A stretch of 64,000 nt of DNA from Pseudomonas putida (GCF_001976065.1 NZ_MNAH01000011.1:55-64054), one strand, 5' to 3'; shown: positions 8,139 to 16,682, numbered from the stretch's first letter. Notes: generated by a model not told the origin, from the sequence alone. Numbers and translations: made by a program.

Positions 8139-9842
8139 ATGACCACACAAAGAATGACCACACAAAAATACGACTACATCATCATTGGCGCAGGCTCGGC
8201 AGGTTGTGTGTTGGCCAACCGCCTGAGCGAAGACCCGGCCACCTCGGTGCTGGTGCTGGAGTTTGGCGGCAGTGACAAGAGCGTGGTGATCCAGATGCCG
8301 AGCGCATTCTCGATCCCGATGAACACCAAAAAGTACAACTGGCGTTACGAAACCGAACCGGAAACCTACCTCAACGGCCGGCGCATCCACTGCCCACGGG
8401 GCAAGGTGCTGGGGGGCTCGTCATCGATCAATGGCCTGGTGTATATCCGCGGCCACGCGCTGGATTTCGACGAATGGGAATCCCTCGGCGCCCAGGGCTG
8501 GGGCTACAAGAATTGCCTGCCGTACTTCAAGCGCGCCGAAAGCTACGAGTCCGGTGGCGACAGCTATCGCGGGCAGACCGGGCCGTTGCACACCACCAAC
8601 GGCAACAACATGAAGAACCCGCTGTACGGGGCCTGGGTTGAAGCCGGTGCCGAGGCGGGCTACATCAAGACCGAAGACTGCAACGGCTACATGCAGGAAG
8701 GCTTCGGCGCGATGCACATGACCGTAAAGAACGGTGTGCGTTGCTCCACGGCCAACGCCTATCTGCGCCCGGCCATGGGGCGTCCGAACCTGACGGTGGT
8801 CACCCACGCGATGACCCGCCAGGTCATCCTCGAAGGCAAGCGCGCGGTGGGGGTCATGTATGACCACGGTGGCCAGACCCACCAAGTGCACTGCAACCGC
8901 GAAGTGCTGATTTCGTCCGGGCCGATCGGCTCGCCGCACCTGCTGCAACGCTCCGGCATCGGCCCGGCCGCGGTCCTGCGCAAGGCCGGAATCGGTGTGC
9001 GCCATGACCTGCCGGGAGTAGGGGAGAACCTGCAGGATCACGCCGAGGTGTACATCCAGTTCGGCTGCAAGGAACCGGTGACCCTCAACAGCAAGATGGA
9101 CCCGCTGAGCAAGTTGATGATCGGTTTGCGCTGGCTGCTGTTCAAGGACGGCCTGGGCGCCACCAACCACTTCGAGGCCGGTGGTTTCATCCGCTCCGAG
9201 AAGGGCCTGCGCTGGCCGGACATCCAGTTCCACTTCCTGCCGGCAGCGATGCGCTACGACGGCAACAAGCCGATCAAGGGCCACGGTTTCATGGTGCTCA
9301 CAGGTCCCAACAAACCGAAAAGCCGCGGGTACGTGCGGGTGCGTTCGGCCGATCCGTACGAGCATCCGGAAATTCGCTTCAACTACCTGGAGCGCGAAGA
9401 GGATCGCGAAGGCTTCCGCCGCTGCATCCGCCTGACCCGCGAAATCATCGGCCAGAAAGCCATGGACCGCTTCCGCGACGGCGAAATCGCCCCCGGCGAC
9501 CTGGTGACCAGTGACGAAGACCTCGATGCCTTTGTCCGTGACAACCTCGAAAGCACTTACCATCCCTGTGGCTCGTGCCGCATGGGCGAGGACGACATGG
9601 CAGTGGTGGATTCCGAGTTGCGGGTGCATGGCATCACGGGGTTGCGAGTGATCGACTCATCGGTGTTCCCAACCGAGCCGAACGGCAACCTCAATGCGCC
9701 AACCATCATGCTCGCCGAGCGGGCTGCGGACCTGGTGCGCGGGGTGCAGATGCTGCCGGCGGCGGACGTGCCGGTGGGGCTGGTGGAGAACTGGGAGAAC
9801 AGCCAGCGCACAACACTGCCTGGGCGTAACGTGCGGGTCTGA
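8139..9842 (+). CDS. GMC-family FAD oxidoreductase, choline dehydrogenase-like
   Basis: A 567-residue GMC enzyme that oxidises an alcohol using FAD. The ADP-binding motif [18 protein letters not shown] is at the N-terminus, the second GMC signature ([18 protein letters not shown]) is mid-protein, and the catalytic His region [12 protein letters not shown] and [14 protein letters not shown] are near the C-terminus. The gene starts with an imperfect 15-bp tandem duplication (ATGACCACACAAAGA twice), so translation could begin at 8139 or 8154. The GGGAGATAACC spacing favours 8139. No bet genes adjoin, so choline is not the obvious substrate. Confidence 0.9.
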   Translation: MTTQRMTTQKYDYIIIGAGSAGCVLANRLSEDPATSVLVLEFGGSDKSVVIQMPSAFSIPMNTKKYNWRYETEPETYLNGRRIHCPRGKVLGGSSSINGLVYIRGHALDFDEWESLGAQGWGYKNCLPYFKRAESYESGGDSYRGQTGPLHTTNGNNMKNPLYGAWVEAGAEAGYIKTEDCNGYMQEGFGAMHMTVKNGVRCSTANAYLRPAMGRPNLTVVTHAMTRQVILEGKRAVGVMYDHGGQTHQVHCNREVLISSGPIGSPHLLQRSGIGPAAVLRKAGIGVRHDLPGVGENLQDHAEVYIQFGCKEPVTLNSKMDPLSKLMIGLRWLLFKDGLGATNHFEAGGFIRSEKGLRWPDIQFHFLPAAMRYDGNKPIKGHGFMVLTGPNKPKSRGYVRVRSADPYEHPEIRFNYLEREEDREGFRRCIRLTREIIGQKAMDRFRDGEIAPGDLVTSDEDLDAFVRDNLESTYHPCGSCRMGEDDMAVVDSELRVHGITGLRVIDSSVFPTEPNGNLNAPTIMLAERAADLVRGVQMLPAADVPVGLVENWENSQRTTLPGRNVRV

Positions 9843-9853
9843 TCGCAATCCAA

Positions 9854-9944
9854 TGTGGGAGCGGGCTTGCTCGCGAAGGCGGAGTGTCAGTCAATGAATG
9901 TGTCGACTGACACTCCGCCTTCGCGAGCAAGCCCGCTCCCACAG
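9854..9944. repeat. REPIN, near-perfect copy
   Basis: TGTGGGAGCGGGCTTGCTCG and its exact complement flank a palindromic core (GGCGGAGTGTCAGTC / GACTGACACTCCGCC). This is the cleanest REPIN in the window and lies immediately after the GMC gene, where it could act as a transcript end. Confidence 0.9.
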
Positions 9945-10014
9945 GGGGTGTGGAGGAATTTTTTCGTTGTGGTTGCTAGGCTGTAATTCCCCAAGACCGC
10001 AATGGAGCCCCCTC

Positions 10015-10470
10015 ATGCCAATCCAGGCCCTGCGCGCCGACGCCTCGCACATCGAAACAATCGCCCCGTTATTCGACGCTTATCGCGGCTTCTACGGCCA
10101 GCCGTCGAACCTGCCCCAATCGCGCGACTTCATCGCCGAACGCATCGCCCGCGACGAGTCGGTGATCTTTTTCGCCGAGGACAGCAAGGGCGAAACCCTG
10201 GGTTTCGTGCAGATGTTCCCAACCTTCTCCTCCATAGACGCGCACCGCACCTGGCTGCTCGGCGACCTGTTCACCACGCCCGCCGCCCGGGGCCAAGGCG
10301 TTGGCACGCTATTGATGAACACCGCCCGCGACTTCGCGCGGTTGATGGGTGCCAAGGGCATGACCCTCGAAACCGCGACTGACAACCACAGCGCCCAGCG
10401 GTTGTATGAGTCGTTGGGTTACGTGCGTGATCCGGGTTACTACACCTATTGCCTGGACTTGCAGCGTTGA
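10015..10470 (+). CDS. GNAT-family N-acetyltransferase
   Basis: A 151-residue GNAT enzyme. The acetyl-CoA motif A reads GDLFTTPAARGQGVGTLLM, followed by NHSAQRLYESLGY, the usual motif B region. The ATG at 10015 follows GGAG; the longer upstream frame is only REPIN sequence. Substrate (small molecule or protein) is unknown and neighbours give no hint. Confidence 0.88.
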   Translation: MPIQALRADASHIETIAPLFDAYRGFYGQPSNLPQSRDFIAERIARDESVIFFAEDSKGETLGFVQMFPTFSSIDAHRTWLLGDLFTTPAARGQGVGTLLMNTARDFARLMGAKGMTLETATDNHSAQRLYESLGYVRDPGYYTYCLDLQR

Positions 10471-10501
10471 TCATTAATGAAGGCTGACTCCTACATCGAG
10501 G

Positions 10502-10693
10502 TTAATCGCGCCGCGCCGAGCGCCTCGCGACACCGGCAACGCTGACTGGCGTGAGCGGACGCCCGACCACCGCCTCGGCTTGCGAAATAACGCTGTGCAC
10601 GCCCGGGATCGACAAGGTGTCACCAAGCTCCAGCGCGCACACCGCTACCAGTCCCACCAGCAAAAATCCGCAGGATTTGATCAACAGGTTCAT
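10502..10693 (-). CDS. Small membrane-anchored protein in operon with a DUF2092 protein
   Basis: A 63-residue protein with a hydrophobic N-terminus (about 4-22, SCGFLLVGLVAVCALELG) and a basic tail containing VGRPLTPVSVAGVARRSARR. Its ATG overlaps the stop of the DUF2092 gene by 4 bp (ATGA), so translation is coupled. The Arg/Pro tail resembles small proteins I recall next to DUF2092 genes, but function is unknown. Confidence 0.7.
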   Translation of the reverse strand: MNLLIKSCGFLLVGLVAVCALELGDTLSIPGVHSVISQAEAVVGRPLTPVSVAGVARRSARRD

Positions 10694-11472
10694 TTGGTTT
10701 TTCCTCGCACAAAGTTGCCGGGCAGGTCCTCGGCGTTGGGCAGGTCCTTCAGATCGATTTTCTGGGCATTGCTCGAGTTGTTGAAGGCGAAGTCATCTGC
10801 TGGCGCGGCATCGCCACTTTTAAAGTCGCTGAGCTGGATGCTGTATTGCGGACTGCCGGCAATGGTTTTTGACGTGATGGAATAACGGCAAGGGTAGGGT
10901 TTGTCGCCCTGGGCGATCCATATCTGCCAATCAACTTCTTTTTTCCTGAACGCCAGGTGATCGCATTCGGTACCGCCGATGACGCCACTGCCCAGGTCCT
11001 TGATGTCGGTCACGCCCGCCATCAATTGATCCTGGGGATTGGACATGAGCAGGTCAGCGCCGGGAAGCGGCCGGTTGTATTTGTCCCGCAGGGTATCGAA
11101 CAGATCATCCAGCGTGCCCGGGACTTCCACTTGGGTGTAGATGTTCTTGCCTTTTCCCAACAGGGTCAGGGTCTTGCCATCGAACACCATCTCCAGGTCG
11201 GCAAAACCACTGGCGCGGGTACTGCGCAACTTGTCAGGCCGGGTCAGAGCGAGTGTGCCGGAACCTGCCAAGGCCAGTCGTTGCTTATCTTTAGTGACTA
11301 CTTCAAGGATGGTGTCGTAGTTGAACGATATATTTTTTTGCGCTGACATATAGTCAGACATCTTCTTGAGCAACGTCTTGGCGTAGGCCTCATCGGCCTG
11401 TGCCGCTGTTGCTGTACTCAATCCGATGATCAGGGCAAGAACGGTGTGCAACTTTGGGGCGAACTTTTCCAT
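10690..11472 (-). CDS. DUF2092 family periplasmic protein
   Basis: A 260-residue exported protein with a signal peptide cleaved after about residue 26 (TATAAQADEA). The body alternates beta strands (LRSTRASGFADLEMVFDGKTLTLLGKGKNIYTQVEVPG) as in the LolA/LppX-like fold to which DUF2092 proteins are usually compared. That fold suggests binding of a lipid or lipoprotein in the periplasm, but no substrate is established. Two-gene operon with the 63-residue protein downstream. Confidence 0.75.
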   Translation of the reverse strand: MEKFAPKLHTVLALIIGLSTATAAQADEAYAKTLLKKMSDYMSAQKNISFNYDTILEVVTKDKQRLALAGSGTLALTRPDKLRSTRASGFADLEMVFDGKTLTLLGKGKNIYTQVEVPGTLDDLFDTLRDKYNRPLPGADLLMSNPQDQLMAGVTDIKDLGSGVIGGTECDHLAFRKKEVDWQIWIAQGDKPYPCRYSITSKTIAGSPQYSIQLSDFKSGDAAPADDFAFNNSSNAQKIDLKDLPNAEDLPGNFVRGKTK

Positions 11473-11608
11473 GGGAGGTCACCGCTGGAAGAATGCCGAG
11501 TTGGTGATGCGGACTTATAACGCTAGCCCCATCAACAGCAACTCGCCGGGTATTGCCTGACCATTCATCCGACGTTTTATTACGCTGTGCCCCTCCCTGT
11601 TCGCCTAA

Positions 11609-11636
11609 TAAAAAATGCCGCCCGGTCGGCGGCATT
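11609..11636 (-). terminator. Rho-independent terminator of the NIPSNAP gene
   Basis: The stem AATGCCGCC/GGCGGCATT with a 5-nt loop is followed on the minus strand by a U-run (TTTTT). It begins 15 bp after the NIPSNAP stop. Confidence 0.85.
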
Positions 11637-11650
11637 ATCATTGATGACGA

Positions 11651-11977
11651 TCAGGCGGGTTTGTGTTTCGGCTCACCGAACACCGGCCGGAAGAAGGTGC
11701 GTTCATAACTGAGGATACAGCGGGTTTCTTCCGCGTACTTGAAGGCGGCGATGCACTCAGGGTCGTTCATCGACGCTTGGCGATAGGTTTCGTAGGCCGC
11801 CAGGCTCGGGAAGGTGAACATTGCCAGGGCAATGTTGTTGGCGCCTTCGGACGGCAGGAAATAGCCGTGATGCTGGCCACCGAATTTCTCCACCAGCGGA
11901 ATCCACAGTTTGCCGTAGTGTTCGAAGGCTTCGAGCTTGTACGGGTCCAGCACATATTTCAGGTAGCAGGTGACCAT
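11651..11977 (-). CDS. NIPSNAP-family protein
   Basis: A 108-residue ferredoxin-like alpha/beta-barrel protein (MVTCYLKYVLDPYKLEAFEHY; FTFPSLAAYETYRQ). NIPSNAP and related dimeric barrel proteins are small stress or catabolic proteins without a settled reaction. The ATG at 11977 follows GAGAAA, and the upstream extension lacks family similarity. It is a single gene with its own terminator. Confidence 0.82.
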   Translation of the reverse strand: MVTCYLKYVLDPYKLEAFEHYGKLWIPLVEKFGGQHHGYFLPSEGANNIALAMFTFPSLAAYETYRQASMNDPECIAAFKYAEETRCILSYERTFFRPVFGEPKHKPA

Positions 11978-12080
11978 CGGTTTTTTCTCACAGACTGGGT
12001 TATGACGTTCTCGCCGTCGATGGTAGACAACAGGCCTGGTGGACGCCATGGCGCAGAGCGATTTTCTGGCCCCAATCTAC

Positions 12081-12164
12081 TGTAGGAGCTGGCTTGCCAG
12101 CGAAGGCGGCCAGATGATCAACGCTGTATTCAAGGGCGCCTTCGCCGGCAAGCCGGCTCCTACA
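12081..12164. repeat. REPIN overlapping the 3' end of a LysR gene
   Basis: Inverted pair of the TGTAGGAGCTGGCTTGCCAG class. The right-hand REP overlaps the LysR coding end: the LysR stop codon TAG (12160-12162) is part of the TGTAGGAGC motif. Confidence 0.88.
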
Positions 12165-13065
12165 ATGGATTGCCCGCCCGAGTAGCACGGGCAAACTCGA
12201 TGAAAGCCTTGAGCGCTGCGGGCACATGCCGTCGGCTTGGGTAGTACAGGTGCAGGCCGGGGTAGTAGGGGCACCAGTCGCCCAGCACCTGGACCAGGCT
12301 GCCGTCGGCAATTTGTGCCTTGACCATGTCCTCGAAGACGTAGGCCATGCCGACGCCCTGCAACGCCGGGGCGACCATCAGGCTCACGTCACCCAAGGTC
12401 AGCGGGCCGTCGATTTCGATTTCCTGGGTGATCCCGCCGCGTTCGAACTCCCAGCGATACACGGTGCCACTGGGGAAACGATGGCGAATGCACGGCAGGC
12501 CATGCAGGTCTTCGGGTTTCTGCGGTACGGGATGTTTGCGGAAAAACTCCGCGGAGCCCACGACCACGGAGCGCAGGGTGCCGCCAATCGGCAGGGAGAC
12601 CATGTCCGCCTCCAGCCGGATGCCGAATCGCACCCCGGCGTCAAATCCCTGCGCCACCACATCGACCAGCGCGTCGTCCGTCACGATCTCCAGCTTCACG
12701 TCCGGATAGGCGTCGAGGAACCTGCTGGCCAGCGGCAGCAGCACCAGTTCCGCGGCCTGGCGACCGGCGGTGATTCTCAGGTTGCCCGAGGGTTTGTCGC
12801 GAAAATGGTTGAGGTCTTCCAGGGCATCGTCGATATCGCGAAAGGCCGGTTTCAATCGCGCAAAGAGACGCTCGCCGGCTTCGGTCAGGCCGACGCTGCG
12901 GGTGGTGCGGTTGAATAGCCGCACACCGAGCCGGTTCTCCAGGGTGCGCACCGCATGGCTCAGCGCCGAAGGCGTTAGCCCCAGATCCACCGCCGCCCGG
13001 CTGAAGTTCAGATGGTTGGCCACGCACAGGAAGGTCGAGAGGTCTGCCGCCGAAGGTGCCTTCAT
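12160..13065 (-). CDS. LysR-family regulator of the divergent SDR gene
   Basis: A 301-residue LysR regulator. The DNA-binding domain (DLSTFLCVANHLNFSRAA; LTPSALSHAVRTLENRLGVRLF) is followed by a substrate-binding domain resembling the CrgA/AaeR-like group. It is transcribed divergently from the short-chain dehydrogenase at 13196 with a palindrome next to its own start. The last codons read into a REP, which supplies the stop codon, so the original C-terminus may have been a little different. Confidence 0.9.
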   Translation of the reverse strand: MKAPSAADLSTFLCVANHLNFSRAAVDLGLTPSALSHAVRTLENRLGVRLFNRTTRSVGLTEAGERLFARLKPAFRDIDDALEDLNHFRDKPSGNLRITAGRQAAELVLLPLASRFLDAYPDVKLEIVTDDALVDVVAQGFDAGVRFGIRLEADMVSLPIGGTLRSVVVGSAEFFRKHPVPQKPEDLHGLPCIRHRFPSGTVYRWEFERGGITQEIEIDGPLTLGDVSLMVAPALQGVGMAYVFEDMVKAQIADGSLVQVLGDWCPYYPGLHLYYPSRRHVPAALKAFIEFARATRAGNPL

Positions 13066-13066
13066 A

Positions 13067-13083
13067 TGTGAATGCCTTTCACA
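13067..13083. promoter_or_regulatory. LysR box TGTGAA-N5-TTCACA
   Basis: A perfect 6-5-6 inverted repeat begins 2 bp upstream of the LysR ATG in the 130-bp divergent region shared with the SDR gene. Position suggests autoregulation plus control of the SDR gene. Confidence 0.6.
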
Positions 13084-13195
13084 AAGTCATGTAAAATTGC
13101 TGGGATTATCACATCAGTAAGGCAGATTTAAAGTTGCGTCAACTCATCAAGAAAGCCCGGCAATAACGCTCGGGTCGCTGACAGGAGGAGTTGAA

Positions 13196-14026
13196 ATGCG
13201 TACTTGGTTCATTACTGGGGCTTCCCGTGGTTTTGGTACTCTCATCGCAGAACGTGCTCTGCGAGCCGGCGACGCGGTGATTGCCACCGCCCGTAAACCC
13301 GAAGAAATCACCGCCAGACTGGGCGATCATCCAAACCTGCTGGCCGTGCGTCTGGACGTGACCCGCGAAGCCGAAGCGCATCAGGCCGTGGCAGAAGGCA
13401 TCAAGCGTTTCGGGCGGATCGATGTGCTGATCAACAATGCCGGGTTCGGTGTGCTTGGCGCGGTGGAAGAAACCAGTGCCAGCGAGACCGAGCGCCTGTT
13501 CGCCACCAACGTCTTCGGCGTACTCAACGTGACCCGTGCGGTCCTGCCGCACATGCGTCGCCAGCGCTGCGGGCATGTGATCAACATCTCTTCCATTGGC
13601 GGCTACCAGGCCTACATGGGCTGGGGTGTCTACGGTTCCACCAAGTTCGCGGTGGAAGGCATCACCGAGGCGCTGCACCAGGAACTGGCGCCGCTGGGGA
13701 TCCACGCCACGGTGGTCGAGCCGGGCTTCTTTCGCACCGACTTCCTCGACGAGCAGTCGCTGGTGAAGACCGCGCTCGAGCTGTCGGACTACGACGACAC
13801 CGTGGGCGCCATGCGCAAGCATGCAGAGGCCGCCAACCATGCCCAGCCCGGTGACCCGGTGAAGTTCGCCGAAGCCATGCTGGCCCTGGTCAATGCGCCG
13901 AAGCCGCCACAGCGTCTGGCACTGGGCAGCGATACCATGGCGCGCATAGAAGCGAAAAACCGCTTTGTCGCCCAGGAACTGGCCGAGTGGAATGAGTTGG
14001 CGCTGTCTACCGATTTCCAGGACTGA
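13196..14026 (+). CDS. Short-chain dehydrogenase/reductase
   Basis: A 276-residue classical SDR with TGASRGFG at the N-terminus (NAD(P) binding), NNAGFG, Ser in INISSIGG, and catalytic YGSTK. The Arg after TGAS and RKPEE after strand 2 suggest NADP(H) preference. It follows an AGGAG site. The divergent LysR gene probably regulates it; substrate unknown. Confidence 0.92.
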   Translation: MRTWFITGASRGFGTLIAERALRAGDAVIATARKPEEITARLGDHPNLLAVRLDVTREAEAHQAVAEGIKRFGRIDVLINNAGFGVLGAVEETSASETERLFATNVFGVLNVTRAVLPHMRRQRCGHVINISSIGGYQAYMGWGVYGSTKFAVEGITEALHQELAPLGIHATVVEPGFFRTDFLDEQSLVKTALELSDYDDTVGAMRKHAEAANHAQPGDPVKFAEAMLALVNAPKPPQRLALGSDTMARIEAKNRFVAQELAEWNELALSTDFQD

Positions 14027-14039
14027 CTTGAGGCATTAT

Positions 14040-14075
14040 AAAAATCCGGACTCCGTCACAGGGTTCCGGATTTTT
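14040..14075. terminator. Bidirectional terminator between SDR and cupin genes
   Basis: AAAAATCCGGA and TCCGGATTTTT flank a 14-nt loop. A/T runs on both sides let the hairpin serve the plus-strand SDR gene and the minus-strand cupin gene. Confidence 0.85.
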
Positions 14076-14086
14076 CTGCAGGTGAA

Positions 14087-14485
14087 TCACTCGACCGGGA
14101 GGACCGGCGGCTTGTTCTGGTCCTTCAGCAGAAAGACGACAAATTTCGCTGGCTTGTCCTTGCTGGCATTGCGGCCCACCGTATGGATGTCATCGGGGCC
14201 TTCGTGGAAACTTTGCCCGGGCATCAGGGTGACTTCCTTGCCACCCTTGACCCCCATGACGATGGAGCCTTCGAGCACGTAGATGAAACCGTGCGCGTCG
14301 TGCCGATGAACCGGGTCGGCACCGCCTGGCGGGTACTCGACGGTGAGCATCAGCACTTCCTTGCCGGGGTAATCGGGAAGGGCGGTGACCGACACCTCCT
14401 TGACGTCCGGGTGCGGCGCGTCGGCGGCCAGGACCTGGGGCGAAAGGGACAGTGCAAGCGAGGCGAGGAGAACATGGGTTCGCAT
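14087..14485 (-). CDS. Secreted single-domain cupin
   Basis: A 132-residue protein with a signal peptide (MRTHVLLASLALSLSPQVLAADA) and one cupin barrel. The metal-binding pattern is PVHRHDAHGFIYVLEG followed by PGQSFHEGPDDIHTVGRN. The start at 14485 follows CAGGAG at good spacing. It lies 29 bp after the NAD(P)-binding protein gene on the same strand. Function is probably binding or modification of a small molecule in the periplasm; no substrate can be named. Confidence 0.82.
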   Translation of the reverse strand: MRTHVLLASLALSLSPQVLAADAPHPDVKEVSVTALPDYPGKEVLMLTVEYPPGGADPVHRHDAHGFIYVLEGSIVMGVKGGKEVTLMPGQSFHEGPDDIHTVGRNASKDKPAKFVVFLLKDQNKPPVLPVE

Positions 14486-14514
14486 GGGACGCTCCTGATG
14501 AAGTGGGCTGACTG

Positions 14515-15264
14515 TCAGGCGCCGGCGCTCTTGAGCCATTGATCGAAGTGAGTCTTGCCGACGATCGGATTGGCACCCGGGGTCAGTGACTGGTCGTTGA
14601 TGATCGCGCCGAAGTAGCCGGCGTTGTCGTCAATGATCACTTTTCGCTGATCCTGGTTGTGTTGCAGCCAGGCTTTGGCGAACGAGGCCAGTGGCTGCTT
14701 GTCCGGACCGGCCACTTCCGAGGTCTTGTTGGTGGGGGGCGCCACGGCAAGGGTTGCCAGTGCCGCGGCGACGTCGGCCGAGGCAACGGGCTGCAAGGCG
14801 GCGGACGTCAGGCGGACGCTGTCGCCTTGGGCACCGGATTGCGCAATGGCGCCGATGAACTCGAAAAACTGCGTGGCGCGCAGGATCGAGTAGGGCACGC
14901 CGGCTTTCTTGATCAATTCCTCCTGGGCCATCTTGGCGCGGAAGTAGCCGCTTTCGAGCATCCGCTCGGTACCTACCACCGAGAGCGCGACATGGTGCTT
15001 GATCCCGGCGGCCTTCTCGGCGGCGCCGAGATTGCGCCCCGATTTTTCGAAGAATTCGAGCACGGCGGCATCTTCGAACGAGGGCGAGTTGGCGACGTCG
15101 ACCACCACGTCGGCGCCTTGCAGGGCAGCCTGCAAGCCTTCCCCCGTCACCGCGTTGACCCCGGATTTCGGCGAGGCGGGCAGGACATCATGCCCACCCT
15201 CGCGCAGCCGCTCGCAGAGCTGTGTGCCGATCAACCCGGTTCCGCCGATCACGACAATTTTCAT
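14515..15264 (-). CDS. NmrA-like NAD(P)-binding protein
   Basis: A 249-residue atypical SDR with a Rossmann motif at the very N-terminus (MKIVVIGGTGLIGTQL) and no classical YxxxK. The body (RAKMAQEELIKKAGVPYSILRATQFFEF) matches NmrA/quinone-oxidoreductase-2-like proteins, which act as redox sensors or reductases. GGGAG precedes the ATG at 15264. Upstream gene of a two-gene operon with the cupin. Confidence 0.87.
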   Translation of the reverse strand: MKIVVIGGTGLIGTQLCERLREGGHDVLPASPKSGVNAVTGEGLQAALQGADVVVDVANSPSFEDAAVLEFFEKSGRNLGAAEKAAGIKHHVALSVVGTERMLESGYFRAKMAQEELIKKAGVPYSILRATQFFEFIGAIAQSGAQGDSVRLTSAALQPVASADVAAALATLAVAPPTNKTSEVAGPDKQPLASFAKAWLQHNQDQRKVIIDDNAGYFGAIINDQSLTPGANPIVGKTHFDQWLKSAGA

Positions 15265-15430
15265 GATGTTTGTCTCCCTCTGTTGCGGCCATCTGGTGGA
15301 GATGGAATGACTTTCCAGTCTAGGCGGGGATAACCGCGCGATGTTTTGGCGGGATGGACGGCAGGCGTTCGTTTCGCGCGAGGCCGGATCATGCTCAAAT
15401 GGCGGCCGTTTTTGCGTGGGTATTGGCTTG

Positions 15431-15814
15431 ATGAACAAAACAGCGATGATGACCCTTGCCCTGAGCCTGGGTTTGTTCGGCATGCAGGCGAACGCCCAGG
15501 GTGATGCCGAGGCGGGTGGGAAACTGTTCAAGCGGGTGTGCGGCGGCTGCCATCAGATCGGCGAGGGCGCGCGGCCCTTTTTTGGTCCGCAGCTCAACGG
15601 CATTGTCGGGCGCACCGCCGGGAGCACCACGGACTATCAATACTCCGATGCCATGAAGTCCTCCGGCATCGTCTGGACCCGGGAAAAGCTCGCCGCGTAC
15701 ATCGAGGACCCGAAGGCCGTGGTCTCGGGTACGCGGATGATTTTCTGGGGGATCAGCGATCGAGAAAAAATTGATGATTTGCTGGCTTATATTGAGACGT
15801 TCCAGGCGCCTTGA
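15431..15814 (+). CDS. Class I cytochrome c, periplasmic
   Basis: A 127-residue c-type cytochrome with a signal peptide (to about residue 22, QANAQG), one haem site VCGGCHQIG (CxxCH at 37-41) and a C-terminal Met ligand in SGTRMIFWGI. It looks like a soluble c2/c-type electron carrier. I start at the ATG at 15431 because it gives a proper signal peptide, although the ribosome-binding site is weak; an upstream frame extends to 15341. No partner oxidase adjoins. Confidence 0.88.
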   Translation: MNKTAMMTLALSLGLFGMQANAQGDAEAGGKLFKRVCGGCHQIGEGARPFFGPQLNGIVGRTAGSTTDYQYSDAMKSSGIVWTREKLAAYIEDPKAVVSGTRMIFWGISDREKIDDLLAYIETFQAP

Positions 15815-16090
15815 AGATCAAGAGATCATTCGAGCGCGGCCCGAACGTTCGGCAGCTTCTATAGGTGTTTGCGCGGGTTGTTTAATGGCTGTCGGAATCA
15901 CTTCTTGAAAGCTACAACACCTTGCGCCGTTACCTACAGGTACGCCAGAATCCGCCGGCTTGTGCGCCTTGGACCCCCTCGGTAACTTGATTCGCGTCAC
16001 TGCCCATCAGTGATCGGGTTTAGTCGCCCGCTGTGACACGAAGCGCATTTTCATCCCAAACAGTCAGGCCATTTCATGTCCTGTACTTCA
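15815..16090. other. Non-coding region upstream of the folded DUF6124 leader
   Basis: No convincing gene. It contains the small hairpin TCACTG-CCCAT-CAGTGA (15997-16013) and the segment GTGATCGGGTTTAGTCGCCC. I associate this with sequence often found before DUF6124-type genes in fluorescent pseudomonads, from memory and unverified. It may hold the promoter of the downstream gene. Confidence 0.4.
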
Positions 16091-16168
16091 TGGCAGCTGT
16101 GCGCAGGGCGCCTTCGGGCGCGCCGGTTTTCGTGCTCCGCCGGTCGACTAACCTGCGTACAGCTGCCA
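16091..16168 (+). ncRNA. Highly structured leader RNA before the DUF6124 gene
   Basis: A 17-bp stem pairs 16091-16107 (TGGCAGCTGTGCGCAGG) with 16152-16168 (CCTGCGTACAGCTGCCA), with one G-U pair and no bulge. Inside are a GCGCC-UUCG-GGCGC hairpin (16108-16121) and a second hairpin GCCGG/CCGGU (16122-16144). A three-way junction with a UUCG tetraloop is strong evidence for a functional RNA. It ends about 55 nt before the ATG of the DUF6124 gene, so it could be a 5' leader or a cis-regulatory/processed element. No known Rfam class is claimed. Confidence 0.6.
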
Positions 16169-16222
16169 CCCCTCTTGTTTAGTCGCAAGTAGGTGACGGC
16201 TCCACATCTGGAGCATTCAACT

Positions 16223-16582
16223 ATGGTCAAACCTTCACCAAATCCGCCGAACACCGATCCGGCATCCCCATACGAACCCGATTCAAAAAAACTCAACGAA
16301 GCCGCCGAACGCGCCCTCGATTACCACTTCCCCTCGACCGCCGACATCAAGGCCACCCCGCGCACCATCAGTACCCTGTTTACCGTAGACCCTGAAGCCA
16401 CGACCGAAACCCTGGTGGTGTATCTGGTCGAAACGCTGGCCTCGGTCGATGTCATGGTTCATTACCTGGTCGACCATTTGGAGGGCAGTTCGCGCAATGT
16501 TTTGCTGGGTATTTCAAACAACGTCATGCTGGCGGAGATCACGGCGAACCGAGTGCTGGACCAAATCGAACCATCTGCATAG
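16223..16582 (+). CDS. DUF6124 family protein (Pseudomonas-specific)
   Basis: A 119-residue acidic, cytoplasmic, mostly helical protein. The conserved opening PNPPNTDPASPYEPDSKKL is followed by NEAAERALDYHF and a Val/Leu-rich C-terminal helical half. Such genes occur in multiple copies in fluorescent pseudomonads and have no known function. GGAG precedes the ATG at 16223. It stands behind the folded leader and is followed by an inverted repeat. Confidence 0.75.
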   Translation: MVKPSPNPPNTDPASPYEPDSKKLNEAAERALDYHFPSTADIKATPRTISTLFTVDPEATTETLVVYLVETLASVDVMVHYLVDHLEGSSRNVLLGISNNVMLAEITANRVLDQIEPSA

Positions 16583-16587
16583 CGCAA

Positions 16588-16682
16588 GGAGCTGCCGCAG
16601 GCTGCGATCTTTTGATCTTGATTTTCTGTCAGTCCCAAGACGATCTACATCAAAAGATCGCAGCCTGCGGCAGTTCCTACAG
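16588..16682. repeat. Inverted repeat of a second REP class
   Basis: GGAGCTGCCGCAGGCTGCGA followed by TCTTTTGAT on the left mirrors ATCAAAAGATCGCAGCCTGC followed by GGCAGTTCC on the right. This is a different REP family from the GGGAGCGGG type. It lies 5 bp after the DUF6124 stop and may act as its transcript end. Confidence 0.82.

Noticed and set aside
9898-10014. Longer N-terminus for the GNAT protein
   Set aside because: The extension is translated REPIN sequence; the internal ATG at 10015 has GGAG and starts at the GNAT fold.
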